Assembly: GCA_020073245.1 (NCBI GenBank)
Contig: JAIQFQ010000009.1
Coordinates: 1-64,000, forward strand
From: Terriglobia bacterium
Lineage (GTDB): Bacteria > Acidobacteriota > Thermoanaerobaculia > Thermoanaerobaculales > Thermoanaerobaculaceae
Reading direction: 5' to 3'
DNA: 64,000 nucleotides
Shown: in pieces, positions 25,804 through 36,400 of the stretch
Layout of the letters: each line of letters begins with the position of its first letter
Position numbering within the stretch: position 1 is the first letter of the stretch
Translations under genes and position numbers: made by a program
The notes under the pieces: model-generated
Seen by the model: the letters and a program-made list of their open reading frames with translations, nothing else
Databases searched by the model: none
Told to the model about the DNA's origin: nothing

Positions 25804-27840
25804 ATGATCTGGCAGGCCCTGGCCTGGTACGTTATGGTTGCTGTGGGCGGTGCCGTCGCTGTGGGCTCGCTCCGCCGGCTGGGTCTGGGTGCCGGCGCAA
25901 GCTGCGCCGTTGCCCGCGTTTCGGCGTGGACGGTCGCGGGGTACGTTGCCTGGATCGTAGGCTGGCTCGGCGTCGCGTCCTGGTGGTGGTTCGGCCTCAT
26001 CGCTCTCGCTCTTCTCGCATGGTGGGGGAGGCACGGCTTCGAGGGTCTAAACCTCCGACCGCTTCTGGAACCGGAACTCGTCGGACTCGGTGCGTTCCTG
26101 CTTCTGGCGTTCCTGAGGCTCTCGGCGATGGCCGTGACGGCCACCGAGAAGCCCATGGACCTCGCGATCCTCGCGACGCTGCTCCGTCCGGGGACGATAC
26201 CTCCCACCGATCCCTGGCTCGCCGGCTACGCCCTTCCCTACTACTACTGGGGGTTCGTGCCCTGGGTGCTCCCTGCCAAGTTGCTCGGCTTTGCACCAAA
26301 CGTCGTCTTCAACTTTCTGGTCGCAACGCTCGCCGCGGTGAGCGCGCAGGGAGCGTGGGCGCTCGCTCGAGCACTCGGCGGGAGCCGGCGCACCGGGGTC
26401 ATGGCGGCCTTCCTGGTCGTCTTCATGGGGACCTTCGACGGTTGGCGGCAGCTGTTCGCCGGTTCCGGCATCTCGGGGATCGACCTGTGGCCGGCGTCGC
26501 GCGCGATCAAAGGCACGATCACGGAGTTTCCGCTCTTCACCTTCCATCTCGGAGACCTCCACCCTCACCTCCTGTGCGTTCCACTCGCGCTGGTCGCGGT
26601 CTTCCTCGCGCGAGTGGTGAGCACGTCGAAGGCGCACTGGCTCCCTGCGCTGGCGCTCGGGTCGCTGGTCTACGGTGCCGCGGCAGCGGCCAACCCCTGG
26701 TGTGCGTTGCCCGTCGGAGTCGCGATGCTCCTGGTCGCGGTCGGCGACGAGGCCGGGTTCGTGCGACCCGTCGGCCCCGGACTCCGGCTTTGGGCTCGGG
26801 TGGCCGCGATCGGCGTGGCCGGTTGGGTTCTTTATGTTCCGTTCTGGCACGCGTTCCACCCGCCGACGGAGGGCTTCGGCGTGGTCACCACCCCGACGCG
26901 AATTGACGAGATAGTGCTTCTGCTTGCCGGAGCGTTGATTCCGATTGCGCTGGTGGGATGGGAACTGTCCTGGCGGTGGGGGGGTGTGGATAGCTCGCGG
27001 CGACGGTTCAGCCGAGCGGTCTGGCTCGCCGGTATGGTGTTGCTCGTGGTGTTGACCCAGCGGCCTTTGCTCGCTTTTGTGGGCGGCGCAGGTGCCGTCT
27101 TGGCCGTAACCGGGCTGCGAGGCAGGAACCGACGGGTCCGGCCGGCGCTCGCCCTTACGCTGGTTCCCCTGGCACTTCTGGGGTTCATGGAGGTCGTCTA
27201 TTTCAAGGACCCGTATGGCACCGAGTTCTATCGCATGAACACTGTTTTCAAGGCGACGCACATGGCGTTCACCTTCCTTGCAGTGGTCGGACCGGTGTTG
27301 TTGGGCTGGATGCGCCGCAGGCGAGCGGCACTCGCGGTCGGCGGCGCAGCCCTCGTCCTGATGGCGGGCCTGCCGCAGTTCGCGGCCCTGACCGGGCGGG
27401 CCCTGAGTACGAGGCAACCGGATTGGCAGGGACTGGGTTGGATGGCGACCGGGGAGTCCGAGGCGGCCGTGTGGCTGCGGGGCCAACCTCGCGGAACGGT
27501 CGTCGTCGAGGGGATCGGCAACGCGTACTCCGACGCGGCACGCATGTCGTCGGTTTCCGGTGTGCCGGCGGTGCTCGGATGGGAGAACCACGAGGGCGTG
27601 TGGCGCGGTGGGACCATCGGTCCGGAAACCGGCAGGAGGAAGGCTCAGATCGAGCGGCTGTACCGCTGTGGCGATCCGCGCGAAGTGCACCAGATCGCAC
27701 AGAGCCTGGGGGCTCGCTTCGTCGTGGTGGGAAGCGTCGAGTCGCGGCTCTACCCGGAGGCGGGCCTGAAGGCGGTGCTTCAGTCCGGTCGGGCGGCGTT
27801 CAAGTCCGGAGTGTGCACGCTGGTCGAGGTGAGGCCATGA
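25804..27840 (+). CDS. DUF2298 (YYY) membrane protein
   Basis: 678 residues with about 12-14 membrane helices. The family-naming tyrosines are in YALPYYYWGF; FHLGDLHPHLL is a second conserved block. These proteins resemble lipid-linked-sugar glycosyltransferases of the GT-C fold and often sit next to TIGR03663 proteins, as here (10 bp apart). A C-terminal soluble part (residues about 550-678) includes EGIGNAYSDAARMSSVSG. Role inferred: transfer of sugars across or at the membrane; substrate unknown. Confidence 0.82.
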   Translation: MIWQALAWYVMVAVGGAVAVGSLRRLGLGAGASCAVARVSAWTVAGYVAWIVGWLGVASWWWFGLIALALLAWWGRHGFEGLNLRPLLEPELVGLGAFLLLAFLRLSAMAVTATEKPMDLAILATLLRPGTIPPTDPWLAGYALPYYYWGFVPWVLPAKLLGFAPNVVFNFLVATLAAVSAQGAWALARALGGSRRTGVMAAFLVVFMGTFDGWRQLFAGSGISGIDLWPASRAIKGTITEFPLFTFHLGDLHPHLLCVPLALVAVFLARVVSTSKAHWLPALALGSLVYGAAAAANPWCALPVGVAMLLVAVGDEAGFVRPVGPGLRLWARVAAIGVAGWVLYVPFWHAFHPPTEGFGVVTTPTRIDEIVLLLAGALIPIALVGWELSWRWGGVDSSRRRFSRAVWLAGMVLLVVLTQRPLLAFVGGAGAVLAVTGLRGRNRRVRPALALTLVPLALLGFMEVVYFKDPYGTEFYRMNTVFKATHMAFTFLAVVGPVLLGWMRRRRAALAVGGAALVLMAGLPQFAALTGRALSTRQPDWQGLGWMATGESEAAVWLRGQPRGTVVVEGIGNAYSDAARMSSVSGVPAVLGWENHEGVWRGGTIGPETGRRKAQIERLYRCGDPREVHQIAQSLGARFVVVGSVESRLYPEAGLKAVLQSGRAAFKSGVCTLVEVRP

Positions 27841-27850
27841 GGGGCCGAGG

Positions 27851-29407
27851 ATGAACAAGCGGGAACGCCTGGCGTGGGGTGCGCTGATCGCGTTCGCGCT
27901 GGTGCTGCGTCTCGCCGCGCTCGGCGCTCGGCCGCCTCACCACGACGAGTCCATCCACTGCGACTTTGCCTACAACCTTCTCAACCAGGGCACGTACAGA
28001 TACGACCCCACCTATCACGGGCCGCTCATCTACTACGTCATGGCGCCGCTTTTCCTGGTCCTCGGCGCAAGTACAGCGGTGGGCCGGCTATACCCGGCGC
28101 TCGCCGGGGTCGCACTGGTCGCCCTTCCCCTGATGCTGCGCCGGCGCCTCGGGGCAGGGGCAGCGTGGTGGAGCGGGCTCGTTCTGGCGATCTCGCCGAT
28201 CATGCTCTACTACTCGCGGTTTGCCCGCGAGGATGTGCCCGTAGCTTTCTTCACGTCGTTGGCACTGGCCCTGTTCCTGCTGGTGAGGAGGAAAGGTTGG
28301 AAGACGATCCCGTGGATTGGCGTCGCGGCGTCCGGGCATGCCATGATGAAGGAGACCTTCTACGTCACGGCGCCGCTGTTGTGCTTCAGCGTCTACATCG
28401 TCGCCCTGCGGGATGGGGTCTGGGCCAACGTGCGCAGAGGCTTCGCCTGGGTCGACCGGTATCGGGTGCCCGTCGGAACGGCGTTCCTGTGGTTCTTCGC
28501 GATTACGGTGACGGCGTTCACGGTGTTCTTCGTCCACCCCGAGGACTGGGCGTTTCCGATAAAGGCGGTCAGCTATTGGTACAGCCAGCACCATGTGCAG
28601 AGGGTCGGTGGGCCGTGGTTCTACCACCTGCCCCGTCTCGCCCTCTACGAGTTCCTGCCCATCGCGGCGGCGCTCGCGTGGGCGATCCGGCGCGGCCGCC
28701 GCATGAAGCGCCTGGAGGTCTTCTGCCTCGCCTGGGGGCTGTCGTCCGTCGCGATGTACGCCTACCTGGGCGAGAAGGTCCCGTGGCTCGCCGTTCACCA
28801 GGTGTTGCCGTTCGTCCCGTTGGCCGGCGCACAACTCTCCCGAACGTTCTCCTCGCGTGGACGCCGGTGGTCACAGTCCCTCGCCGTTATCGGTCTCGTG
28901 GCGACCGCCTGGAGTGCGCTGGCGTCGAGTTTCCTCCACCCCGCGGTCACGACGTCGGATCGTCACGCCGAGCTGATCGTTTTCGTGCAGACGACCCCAG
29001 AGGAGCAGGCCTTGGCCGAGTACGGCAGGGCGCTCGCCGCCACCCACGGAGAGGGCATGGTCGCAGCGGTGGACGGTGAGGCCAGCTGGCCGCTCTCCTG
29101 GCAGTGGAAGAAGATCCCCGTGTGGTGGGCAACCCCGCAGGCTGGAATGCACCCGTTGCTGGTGGTCTGCGACCCCGACAAGGAGGGTTCCGTCCGGGAG
29201 TTGCTGGGGGACGGCTACACGACCCGGCGTATCCCACTTCGGGCCTGGTGGGTGGAGGAGATGGGCGGTAGCAAATTCTCCGACATGGTGGGCTGGTTCT
29301 TCACGCCCCGGGGGTTGTCGGCCACCGCGGAGTGGTTCTTCACGCGTCGGGCGTGGTCGCCGATCGGCGCCACCGACGTGCTGGTGTTCGAATCCGGGAA
29401 GAAGTAG
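27851..29407 (+). CDS. TIGR03663-family membrane protein (GT-C-like glycosyltransferase)
   Basis: 518 residues with about 10 membrane helices. The opening loop has PPHHDESIHCDFAYNLLNQG: the DE pair is placed like the catalytic acidic residue of GT-C enzymes (PMT/GT39 type). It continues with YDPTYHGPLIYYVMAPLF and LYYSRFAREDVPVAFF, both typical of TIGR03663. Adjacent to the DUF2298 gene upstream and a polyprenyl-phosphate type GT2 downstream, so the three probably act in one glycosylation route. Confidence 0.82.
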   Translation: MNKRERLAWGALIAFALVLRLAALGARPPHHDESIHCDFAYNLLNQGTYRYDPTYHGPLIYYVMAPLFLVLGASTAVGRLYPALAGVALVALPLMLRRRLGAGAAWWSGLVLAISPIMLYYSRFAREDVPVAFFTSLALALFLLVRRKGWKTIPWIGVAASGHAMMKETFYVTAPLLCFSVYIVALRDGVWANVRRGFAWVDRYRVPVGTAFLWFFAITVTAFTVFFVHPEDWAFPIKAVSYWYSQHHVQRVGGPWFYHLPRLALYEFLPIAAALAWAIRRGRRMKRLEVFCLAWGLSSVAMYAYLGEKVPWLAVHQVLPFVPLAGAQLSRTFSSRGRRWSQSLAVIGLVATAWSALASSFLHPAVTTSDRHAELIVFVQTTPEEQALAEYGRALAATHGEGMVAAVDGEASWPLSWQWKKIPVWWATPQAGMHPLLVVCDPDKEGSVRELLGDGYTTRRIPLRAWWVEEMGGSKFSDMVGWFFTPRGLSATAEWFFTRRAWSPIGATDVLVFESGKK

Positions 29408-29433
29408 CGCAGGAGCGCGGGAAAGGGAACAGC

Positions 29434-30399
29434 GTGAGCGTCGAGCTATCGGTGGTCGTCCCTGTCTACAACGAAGAGGAAAGCGTTCCCGAGCTGTACC
29501 GGAGGCTCACGGATGTCCTTGCGGGGACAGTCGCGTCGTACGAGCTGGTGCTCGTTGACGACGGCTCGCACGACCGCTCATGGGGGTTGATCAAGGAGCT
29601 TGCGGCGAAAGACCTTCGTGTAAAGGGTGTGAGCTTCTCCCGCAACTTCGGCCACCAGATGGCCTTCACCGCCGGCCTCGACCACGCCGACGGCGATGCC
29701 GTTGTGATCATGGACGCGGACCTCCAGGATCCGCCCGAACTGATCCCCGACCTCGTGGCCCGCTGGCGTGAAGGGTACGACGTTGCGTACGCCGTTCGCG
29801 CCAAGCGGGAAGGAGAAACCGTTTTCAAGCTCGTGACCGCAGCCACCTTCTATAGGGTGCTGCAACGCATCACGAACGTGAATATCCCTGTCGATACCGG
29901 CGACTTTCGTCTCATGAGCCGGAAAGCGGTGGCGGCCTTCCGCCGGCTAGGGGAGCACCACCGTTTCACACGCGGGATGGTCTCGTGGCTTGGGTTTCGG
30001 CAGATCGGCGTCCCGTACCACCGGGCGTCCCGGCACGCGGGGGAGAGCAAGTACCCGCTGCGAAAGATGCTGCGGCTCGCGAGCGACGGGCTCACCTCGT
30101 TCTCGTACCTCCCGCTCCAGATTGCGAGCTGGCTGGGCGGCGCGGTGTCCGGGCTCGCATCCGTCGCGCTCGCAGTCGAGCTGATCCGGAAGGCGACGGG
30201 GTCCCCGCTGGCGTGGAGCTGGGTGGCGGTGACGGGTCTTGCCCTCCTTGGCGGCCTTCAGCTCTTGGCCCTTGGCCTTGTAGGTGAGTACCTGGGCCGG
30301 GTGTTCGACGAGGTGCGAGGACGTCCCCTCTACTTGGTGCAGGAGACGGTCGGGACGACGGCCACCCCGCACGACGCCACGAAACCCGTCGCCAGCTGA
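29434..30399 (+). CDS. Family 2 glycosyltransferase, polyprenyl-phosphate sugar synthase type
   Basis: 321 residues from GTG 29434 (GGAAAGGGAAC upstream). The GT-A catalytic core has VVVPVYNEEESVPELY, LVDDGSHDRSW, MDADLQDPPE (DxD-like metal site) and a C-terminal pair of membrane helices after residue 225. This is the DPM1/ArnC/GtrB arrangement, which charges a polyprenyl phosphate with a sugar for use by GT-C enzymes outside. The two membrane GT-C-like proteins upstream are the obvious users (inference). Confidence 0.88.
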   Translation: MSVELSVVVPVYNEEESVPELYRRLTDVLAGTVASYELVLVDDGSHDRSWGLIKELAAKDLRVKGVSFSRNFGHQMAFTAGLDHADGDAVVIMDADLQDPPELIPDLVARWREGYDVAYAVRAKREGETVFKLVTAATFYRVLQRITNVNIPVDTGDFRLMSRKAVAAFRRLGEHHRFTRGMVSWLGFRQIGVPYHRASRHAGESKYPLRKMLRLASDGLTSFSYLPLQIASWLGGAVSGLASVALAVELIRKATGSPLAWSWVAVTGLALLGGLQLLALGLVGEYLGRVFDEVRGRPLYLVQETVGTTATPHDATKPVAS

Positions 30400-30419
30400 A
30401 GGCGGCGGGCACCCGCCGG

Positions 30420-30878
30420 CTAGAGCTCGGCCTCCGCGATCGCCGCTGCGGCGTCGGAGCTCCCATGGATCACATGCTGGAGCCCCGGGAAGTACCGATC
30501 CATCACTGTGAGCCCGATCAGGAGAAGGTTCTCGAACTGGGCATGGGTGAGTTCGCCGTCCTCGAGATCGGCCGAGCACTTGAACCGCACCTCGCCGTCG
30601 TCGGCATCGAGCTCGAAGTTGCCGAGCAGTAAACCGTAGTTTGCCCGGGTGAGGAACTCCATCACCTCTCTGCGACGTGCCTCGGGAACCTTGCCCTCGA
30701 CGAACGTGAGGAAACGCACGATCGGATGATCGCGCTCGACGACCGCGATCAGACGATAGTTGCCGTGCTCCCCAGCGGCGCCCGTCTCGATGGCCAGGTG
30801 GCCGGGCAGGCGGCGAAAATCCCATCCGTCCTGCTCGAAGTACCCGGCGATCGTCTCGAACAGCGAAGCCAACCTCAC
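30420..30878 (-). CDS. YbjN-domain protein
   Basis: 152 residues, soluble. The alternating pattern (HLAIETGAAGEHGNYRLIAVVER, LLLGNFELDADDGEVRFK, HAQFENLLLIGLTVMDRYFPGL) fits the YbjN / type III secretion chaperone-like fold. Members are small adaptor or stress-associated proteins; no enzymatic residues are known. It is convergent with the GT2 gene and divergent from the next glycosyltransferase. Confidence 0.7.
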   Translation of the reverse strand: MRLASLFETIAGYFEQDGWDFRRLPGHLAIETGAAGEHGNYRLIAVVERDHPIVRFLTFVEGKVPEARRREVMEFLTRANYGLLLGNFELDADDGEVRFKCSADLEDGELTHAQFENLLLIGLTVMDRYFPGLQHVIHGSSDAAAAIAEAEL

Positions 30879-30975
30879 CTCCGGTTCATGCCCGCCTCGG
30901 CTCTAGCGTGGACTGGCGGCGGACCGGTGTCAACCGCCACCCGCGGCGCCGCCGGCGGGGTGCTACTCTCGCGCC

Positions 30976-32133
30976 GTGAGCAGACTGGCGTTGATCGGAC
31001 CGTCGTGGCCGCTGCGGGGCGGCATCGCCCGCGCGACCACCGCTCTCGCGGCCGCTCTCGAGGCTCGCGGCACTCTTGGTGGGTTCTTCGTGCCGGAGCG
31101 CCAGTACCCGAAGCTGCTGTTCCCGGGGGAGAGCGACACGGATCCCGACGCATGCCCGCGCCTGGAATACGCCCAGCGATGCTTCGGGGTGTTCGAGCCG
31201 TGGACCTGGCCGCAGCTGGCGGCGCGGCTACGGGCGCTCCGTCCCGACGCGCTCGTCATCCCGTTCTGGACCGCGGCATGGGCGCCGCTCGAGGTCTTCC
31301 TCACCAGTCGCCGATACGCGCCTGCGGTGGCGGTCGTCCACAACCCGGCCGATCACGGCGCAACCCTTCCCGCCCGCCAGGCAGCTCGGGCCGTGCTCGG
31401 ACGCTGCAGCGCATTCCTGTGCCATGGCCGTTCTGTGGCTGCGGCGCTGCAAGAGCCGTTCCCAAACAGACCGCTGGCCGTTCACCCACTCCCCTCGGGG
31501 TCGACCGGTACGAGGCAGCGGACGGGAGCAAGGGCACGGCTGGGCCTGAGCCCGGGGACGGTGGCGGTGCTCTGCTTCGGCCTCATCCGCCCCTACAAGG
31601 GTGTGGAGGTGCTGCTCGAGGCGGTTGCGCGCCTGCCTCATGAGCTCCCGATCGCGCTGCTGCTGGTGGGCGAGCCGTGGGGCGGGCTGGCCGTGAGCCT
31701 GCGCAGGAGACTTGGCCGGCCCGACCTCGTCGGGCGCGTGGTGAGCCGCCTCCGGTGGGTGCCGGAGTCCGAGGTCACGGACTGGTTTGCGGCGGCCGAC
31801 GCGGCGGTGCTGCCGTACCTCAGCGCCACGGGGTCGGCCGTCGCAGCGCAAGCGCTTGGGTGGGGCCTGCCGATCGTCGCGAGCGCGGTGGGCGGACTCA
31901 CCGACGTCGTGCACAACGACGTCAACGGTGTACTGGTCCCCCCCGGGGACCCGGACGCTCTGGCGTCCGCCCTGGCGAGGCTGTTGGATGACCATCTGCG
32001 CTCGCGCCTCGCAGAAGGGGCACGGGCGACGTCTGCCCGCTGGACGTGGGACGGGTACGCGGCGGAGCTCGAAGCGCTGGCGGGGCGCGTCCTGGCGGGG
32101 GACAGGGGCTGCGGCGAGGAGAACCGTGCCTAG
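30976..32133 (+). CDS. Family 4 glycosyltransferase
   Basis: 385 residues, GT-B fold. N-terminal nucleotide-free domain begins IGPSWPLRGGIARAT (glycine-rich acceptor loop). The donor domain has LCFGLIRPYKGVEVLLEA and the EX7E-type region, here degenerate around LSATGSAVAAQALGWGLPIVAS, then GVLVPPGDPDAL. It probably transfers a nucleotide-activated sugar in a surface glycan pathway. It overlaps the next gene by 8 bp, so the two are likely co-translated. Confidence 0.82.
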   Translation: MSRLALIGPSWPLRGGIARATTALAAALEARGTLGGFFVPERQYPKLLFPGESDTDPDACPRLEYAQRCFGVFEPWTWPQLAARLRALRPDALVIPFWTAAWAPLEVFLTSRRYAPAVAVVHNPADHGATLPARQAARAVLGRCSAFLCHGRSVAAALQEPFPNRPLAVHPLPSGSTGTRQRTGARARLGLSPGTVAVLCFGLIRPYKGVEVLLEAVARLPHELPIALLLVGEPWGGLAVSLRRRLGRPDLVGRVVSRLRWVPESEVTDWFAAADAAVLPYLSATGSAVAAQALGWGLPIVASAVGGLTDVVHNDVNGVLVPPGDPDALASALARLLDDHLRSRLAEGARATSARWTWDGYAAELEALAGRVLAGDRGCGEENRA

Positions 32134-33268
32134 CCGGGTCCTGCTGGTCTCCTCACGCTTTCCGTGGCCGGTGATCACAGGTGACCGGATCAGGACCCTC
32201 GCGTGGCTGGAGGCGCTCGCGCCCCGTGCGGACGTCACCCTCGTGGCGCCTCCGGGGCGGGTCCCCGAGGGCGCTCCGCGGTTCTCGTTCGTGACGGCTC
32301 ACCGTTCGGTCGCCTCGCTGCTGGCGGCGGCCTGGCGGACGGCAACGGAGGGACTGCCGGCCACGGCGCTCCTCGCGGCCGGCCACGCGTGGAGGACGGC
32401 CCTCATCAGGGCGGACCACGCGGGTGGTCCGTTCGACGCGGGCGTGGTTCTGCTGGCCCGACTCGACCCGTGGGCGTTCAGGCACGTTCACGCGCGGCGG
32501 CTGGTTCTCGACGCGATCGACTCCCTGGCCGACAACCTGGGCGCGAGGGCAAAGGCGGCGCCCGGGCCTGCGCGATGGTTTTGGCGTATGGAAAGGGACC
32601 GCACCGCCCGTCTCGAACACGACGCCGCGCAACGGTACGACCGGGTGGTGGTCGTCGCGGAGGCAGAACGTTCGGCGTTCGGGGAGCGTGCGGCTGCGGT
32701 GTTTCACGGGGTCGCGCTCGGACCGCCCACGGAGCAGGACCGGGACTTCGAGGTCGGCTTCTGGGGCCGGCTCGCGTACTTCGCGAACCGGGACGCGGCA
32801 GCGTTCGTGCTCGGCGAGGTCTGGCCGCGCATCCGCGCTGTCAGGCCCGGTGCGACCCTGCTGCTCGCAGGGGCCGACGCCCCCGCCTTCGTGCGCCGCG
32901 CGCACGGCCGCGACGGAATCACCGTTGTCTCGCCGATGGAGGACCGCAGCGCTCTCCTCCGTCGGGTCAGGGTCGCCCTCCTGCCGCTGCGGTTCGGGAC
33001 CGGGCAGTCCAACAAGGTTCTCGAGGCGGCGGAGGCCTCATGCGCTTTGGTGGCCACGCCCGAGGCGGTCCGAGGGCTCGACACGATTGCAGCCGTGGCG
33101 GCGGTGGCACGTGGGCCGTCGGCTCTCGCGGGACACGTCCTGGGTCTGCTGTCGGATCCGGCCGCGGTGACCTCGCACGGACGACGACTGCGGGCCGTTG
33201 TGGAGAGCGAGTACTCGCGGGAACGGGCGTGCGAGAGGCTGGCCGCCGTAGCGTTGGGTCCCGACTAG
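32126..33268 (+). CDS. Glycosyltransferase, GT4-like
   Basis: 380 residues from GTG 32126, which overlaps the previous stop and has GGCGAGGAGAACC upstream. Start sequence PSRVLLVSSRFPWPVITGDR is typical of GT-B enzymes; the C-terminal domain has VGFWGRLAYFANRDAA and PLRFGTGQSNKVLEAAEASCALVAT, with the Glu of the EX7E region retained. Same strand and overlapping with the preceding GT4, so probably successive steps in one glycan. Confidence 0.8.
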   Translation: MPSRVLLVSSRFPWPVITGDRIRTLAWLEALAPRADVTLVAPPGRVPEGAPRFSFVTAHRSVASLLAAAWRTATEGLPATALLAAGHAWRTALIRADHAGGPFDAGVVLLARLDPWAFRHVHARRLVLDAIDSLADNLGARAKAAPGPARWFWRMERDRTARLEHDAAQRYDRVVVVAEAERSAFGERAAAVFHGVALGPPTEQDRDFEVGFWGRLAYFANRDAAAFVLGEVWPRIRAVRPGATLLLAGADAPAFVRRAHGRDGITVVSPMEDRSALLRRVRVALLPLRFGTGQSNKVLEAAEASCALVATPEAVRGLDTIAAVAAVARGPSALAGHVLGLLSDPAAVTSHGRRLRAVVESEYSRERACERLAAVALGPD

Positions 33269-33300
33269 AACCGTGGCCGTCGGATCATGTCAGTAGAAAA

Positions 33301-33398
33301 GCAGGGGAGCGGAGGGGCGCAGGAGCAGGAGACACGGCTGTCGCCACATTCTCGTTGCTCCTCTGCACCTCAGCCCCTTTGATCCTCCGCTTGTCTCC
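33301..33398. repeat. Degenerate heptameric inverted repeat
   Basis: Left arm 33301-33335 splits into 7-mers GCAGGGG, AGCGGAG, GGGCGCA, GGAGCAG, GAGACAC. Right arm 33353-33398 is the CT-rich counterpart (GCTCCTC, TGCACCT, CAGCCCC, CTCCGCT, TGTCTCC). Arms are only roughly complementary. It fills the spacer between convergent glycosyltransferase and transketolase/isomerase genes. Confidence 0.6.
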
Positions 33399-33431
33399 GC
33401 GGAGGCTGGGCCCCTGTTCCTGCGGTTCGGG

Positions 33432-36400
33432 CTACCAGGCCCCTGTGAGTTCCTCGATGCCGCTCAGCGCATCCGCGCCGAGATGAAGGTGCAGCACCTT
33501 CCGACCGACCTCCGCCAGGGCGGCGGCGTCCCCGAGCGCCTGGGCGAGACGGAGCTGTCCCAGGGTATGCGCCTGCCCCGGGATGGCCAGGTCGTGCAGC
33601 GGCTCGGCGGTCAGGACGACGGGGACGATGCGAGCGGGGCCGCCCTTGTGGAGCTGGCCGGTTGAGTGCAGGTAGCGCGGCCCGAACGCCGCCGTTGCGG
33701 GCACGCCGAGGGCGTGCGAGACGACTGAGGCGAGTGTCGCGAGTGCCCGGGCGACCGCAGGACGCTCCGGCAGGTACGCCAGCAGCACGACGGCATCGTC
33801 CGGTCCAACACCACGCAGGTGGGCCCGCAGCGCCTGTCCAGGGTCGCGGCTGGGCGCCGGCGCAGCGAGCCCTCCGGCGGCGAGCGCCGCGCGGGCGCGG
33901 TCCTTCGCCCGCACCACGTCAGGCTCGTCGAACGGGTTGACGCCCAGGAGGAAGCCGGCGATGGCCGTCGCGAGCTCGAGGATGAGAAACGCCTCGCCCA
34001 GGCCGTCCCGGCGCAGACGCCAGCGCACCACGGCGTGACCCGCTGCGGCCACGCCGTCGAGCGCGCGGTCGAGATCCGCGGTGTCCTCGTCCTCGAAGCG
34101 CGGCGAGAGGTAGACCGCACCCCGCCACATGGCGTCGGGCGTCGGTAACTGGCTCAGGACAACCGGGAGGATGCCCCGGCCCTCCTTCCCGGTGCTCTCG
34201 GCGACGAGCTGCTCGGCCCAGACGCCCAGCGGAGCGAGGCCCGGCGAGGCGGCAAGAACGAGCTTGCCCCAGCCGTCGACGGAGGCGCCCGTGACAAGGA
34301 GCGCGAGCTCCACGGCGGGGTTCCCGTCGCGCAGATCTCCCGCGGCCCGCTCCCCGCCGGCCAGAAACCGTTCGGCCGGCAGGCCCAGCCACATTGCCGG
34401 GAACATCCCGACGACGGAGAGCGCCGAGTAGCGGCCGCCCACATCGACGGGATGGTCGAGGACCGCGCGGAAGCCGCGCTCCGCCGCGAGACGCCCGAGG
34501 GCAGTGCCAGGCTCCGTGATCGCGACGAACCGCCCGCCGGCGCGTTTGCCGAGGGCAATCTCGACCGTCTGCCAGAGGATCTCGAGCAGGGCGGATGTCT
34601 CTGCCGTCGTGCCCGACTTGCTGGTCGCGACCACCGCGATCGATGCGGGGTCGAGCGCGCCGAGCACGTCGCCGACGCGGTCGGGGTCGGTGGTGTCGAG
34701 GACGACGAGTTCCCGACCGGCGGGCGTCCCGCCGACAGATCTCAGGACCTCCGGCGCGAGGCTGGATCCTCCCATGCCGAGCAGGACCAGCGCGCGCGCG
34801 CCGTCGGCCGCAAGGGCTGCGACGAGCGCCTCCAGGTCCGGCAGCTGTCGAAGCGTGCGTGAGGGGAGGTCGAGCCAACCGAGGCGGCGCGCCACGCTCG
34901 CGGCCGCGCCGTTGCCCCAGAGCGCACTGTCGCGGGCGGAGAGCCGCTCGAGCGCGGCCACGGCGCGGAGGCGCCCCCGTCCCGCCTCCAACGCGGGTTC
35001 CAGCGAAGTGGGGACGAAGGTCTCGAGAGCGGACCAGCGGCGTGCGGCCAGGATGCCCTTGATGCGCGCCGTAAGTCTCTCGACGCTGTAGCCGAGCCTC
35101 GCGATGACCTCGGGTCCGGGGGCCGAGGCGCCGAACCGGTTGAGGCTCACGATCTCGCCGTCGCCGACCCACCGGTGCCACCCCTGGCCGCGGCCCATCT
35201 CGATCGCGACCCTGAGCGCGTAGCCAGGGCCGAGCACCGCGCGCTGATAGTCGGCAGGCTGGCGTCCCAGCAGTTCGAGTGAGGGCGCGGAGACGACGCG
35301 GGTCGGTGTGCCGTCCGCTTCCAGCGCGTCGCGCAGGGCCAACGCCAGACAGATCTCCGAGCCCGTCGCGATGAGAACGACGCTCGGGGCGCCAGAGGCC
35401 GCCTCGGCGCGGACGAACGCGCCGCGCGCAACGCTGCCCGCGGGGGGTGCCGATAGGACCGGGAGCTTCTGGCGGGTGAGCACGAGAGCGGTGGGACCTT
35501 CGCGACGCTCCAGCGCCACACGCCACGCCTCGGCGGTCTCGTTGGCGTCGGCTGGACGCAGGACCACCATGTTGGGGATGACCCGCAGCGCAACGAGGTG
35601 CTCGATCGGCTGATGGGTCGGGCCGTCCTCGCCGAGCCCGATCGAGTCGTGGGTGAAGACGTACGTCACCGGCAGCTTCATGAGGGCCGCGAGGCGGAGC
35701 GCCGGGCGGAGGTAGTCGGAGAAGACCAGGAACGTCGCAACGTAGGGCCTCAGGCCGCCGTGGAGCGCGAGTCCGTTGGCGACGGCGGCCATCGCGTGCT
35801 CGCGGATCCCGAAGTGGAGGTTTCGCCCCGCGAACGACCCGGGCGCAACCGATGCCTCGTTCGAGAGGAGGGTGTCGGTGGAGGGGGCGAGGTCGCCGGA
35901 TCCGCCCAGCAATTCGGGCACCGAGGATGCGATCGCGTTGAGGACCTTGCCTGAAGCCTGCCGGGTTGCCAGAGCCGAGCCCTCGACGAACGCGGGTACT
36001 GCGCCGTCCCAGTTCGTGGCAAGGTCACCCCGCAGGCGCCGCTCCAGCTCGGCCGCATCGCCGGGGAATGCCTGCCGATAGGCGCCGAAAAGCTTGCTCC
36101 ACTTGCGGTGCTGCCTGCGGCCGCTCTCGGCGGCCCCGCGAAAGTGATCGCGGATCTCGTCCGGAATCACGAACGGTTCCGCGACCGTCCACCCCAGCGT
36201 CGTGCGTGTGGCCGCCGCGGCCTCAGGCCCCAACGGCTCGCCGTGGGCCCTCGCGGTGTCCTGTCTCGGGCTGCCGAACCCGATGTGTGTCCGTATCCGG
36301 ATGAGGGTAGGCGCGTTCTCATTCCTGACTGCTCGCCGCAGTGCGTTCGCGATGGCATCGAGGTCGTTGCCGTCGTCGACGTGAAGGACGCGCCAACCGT

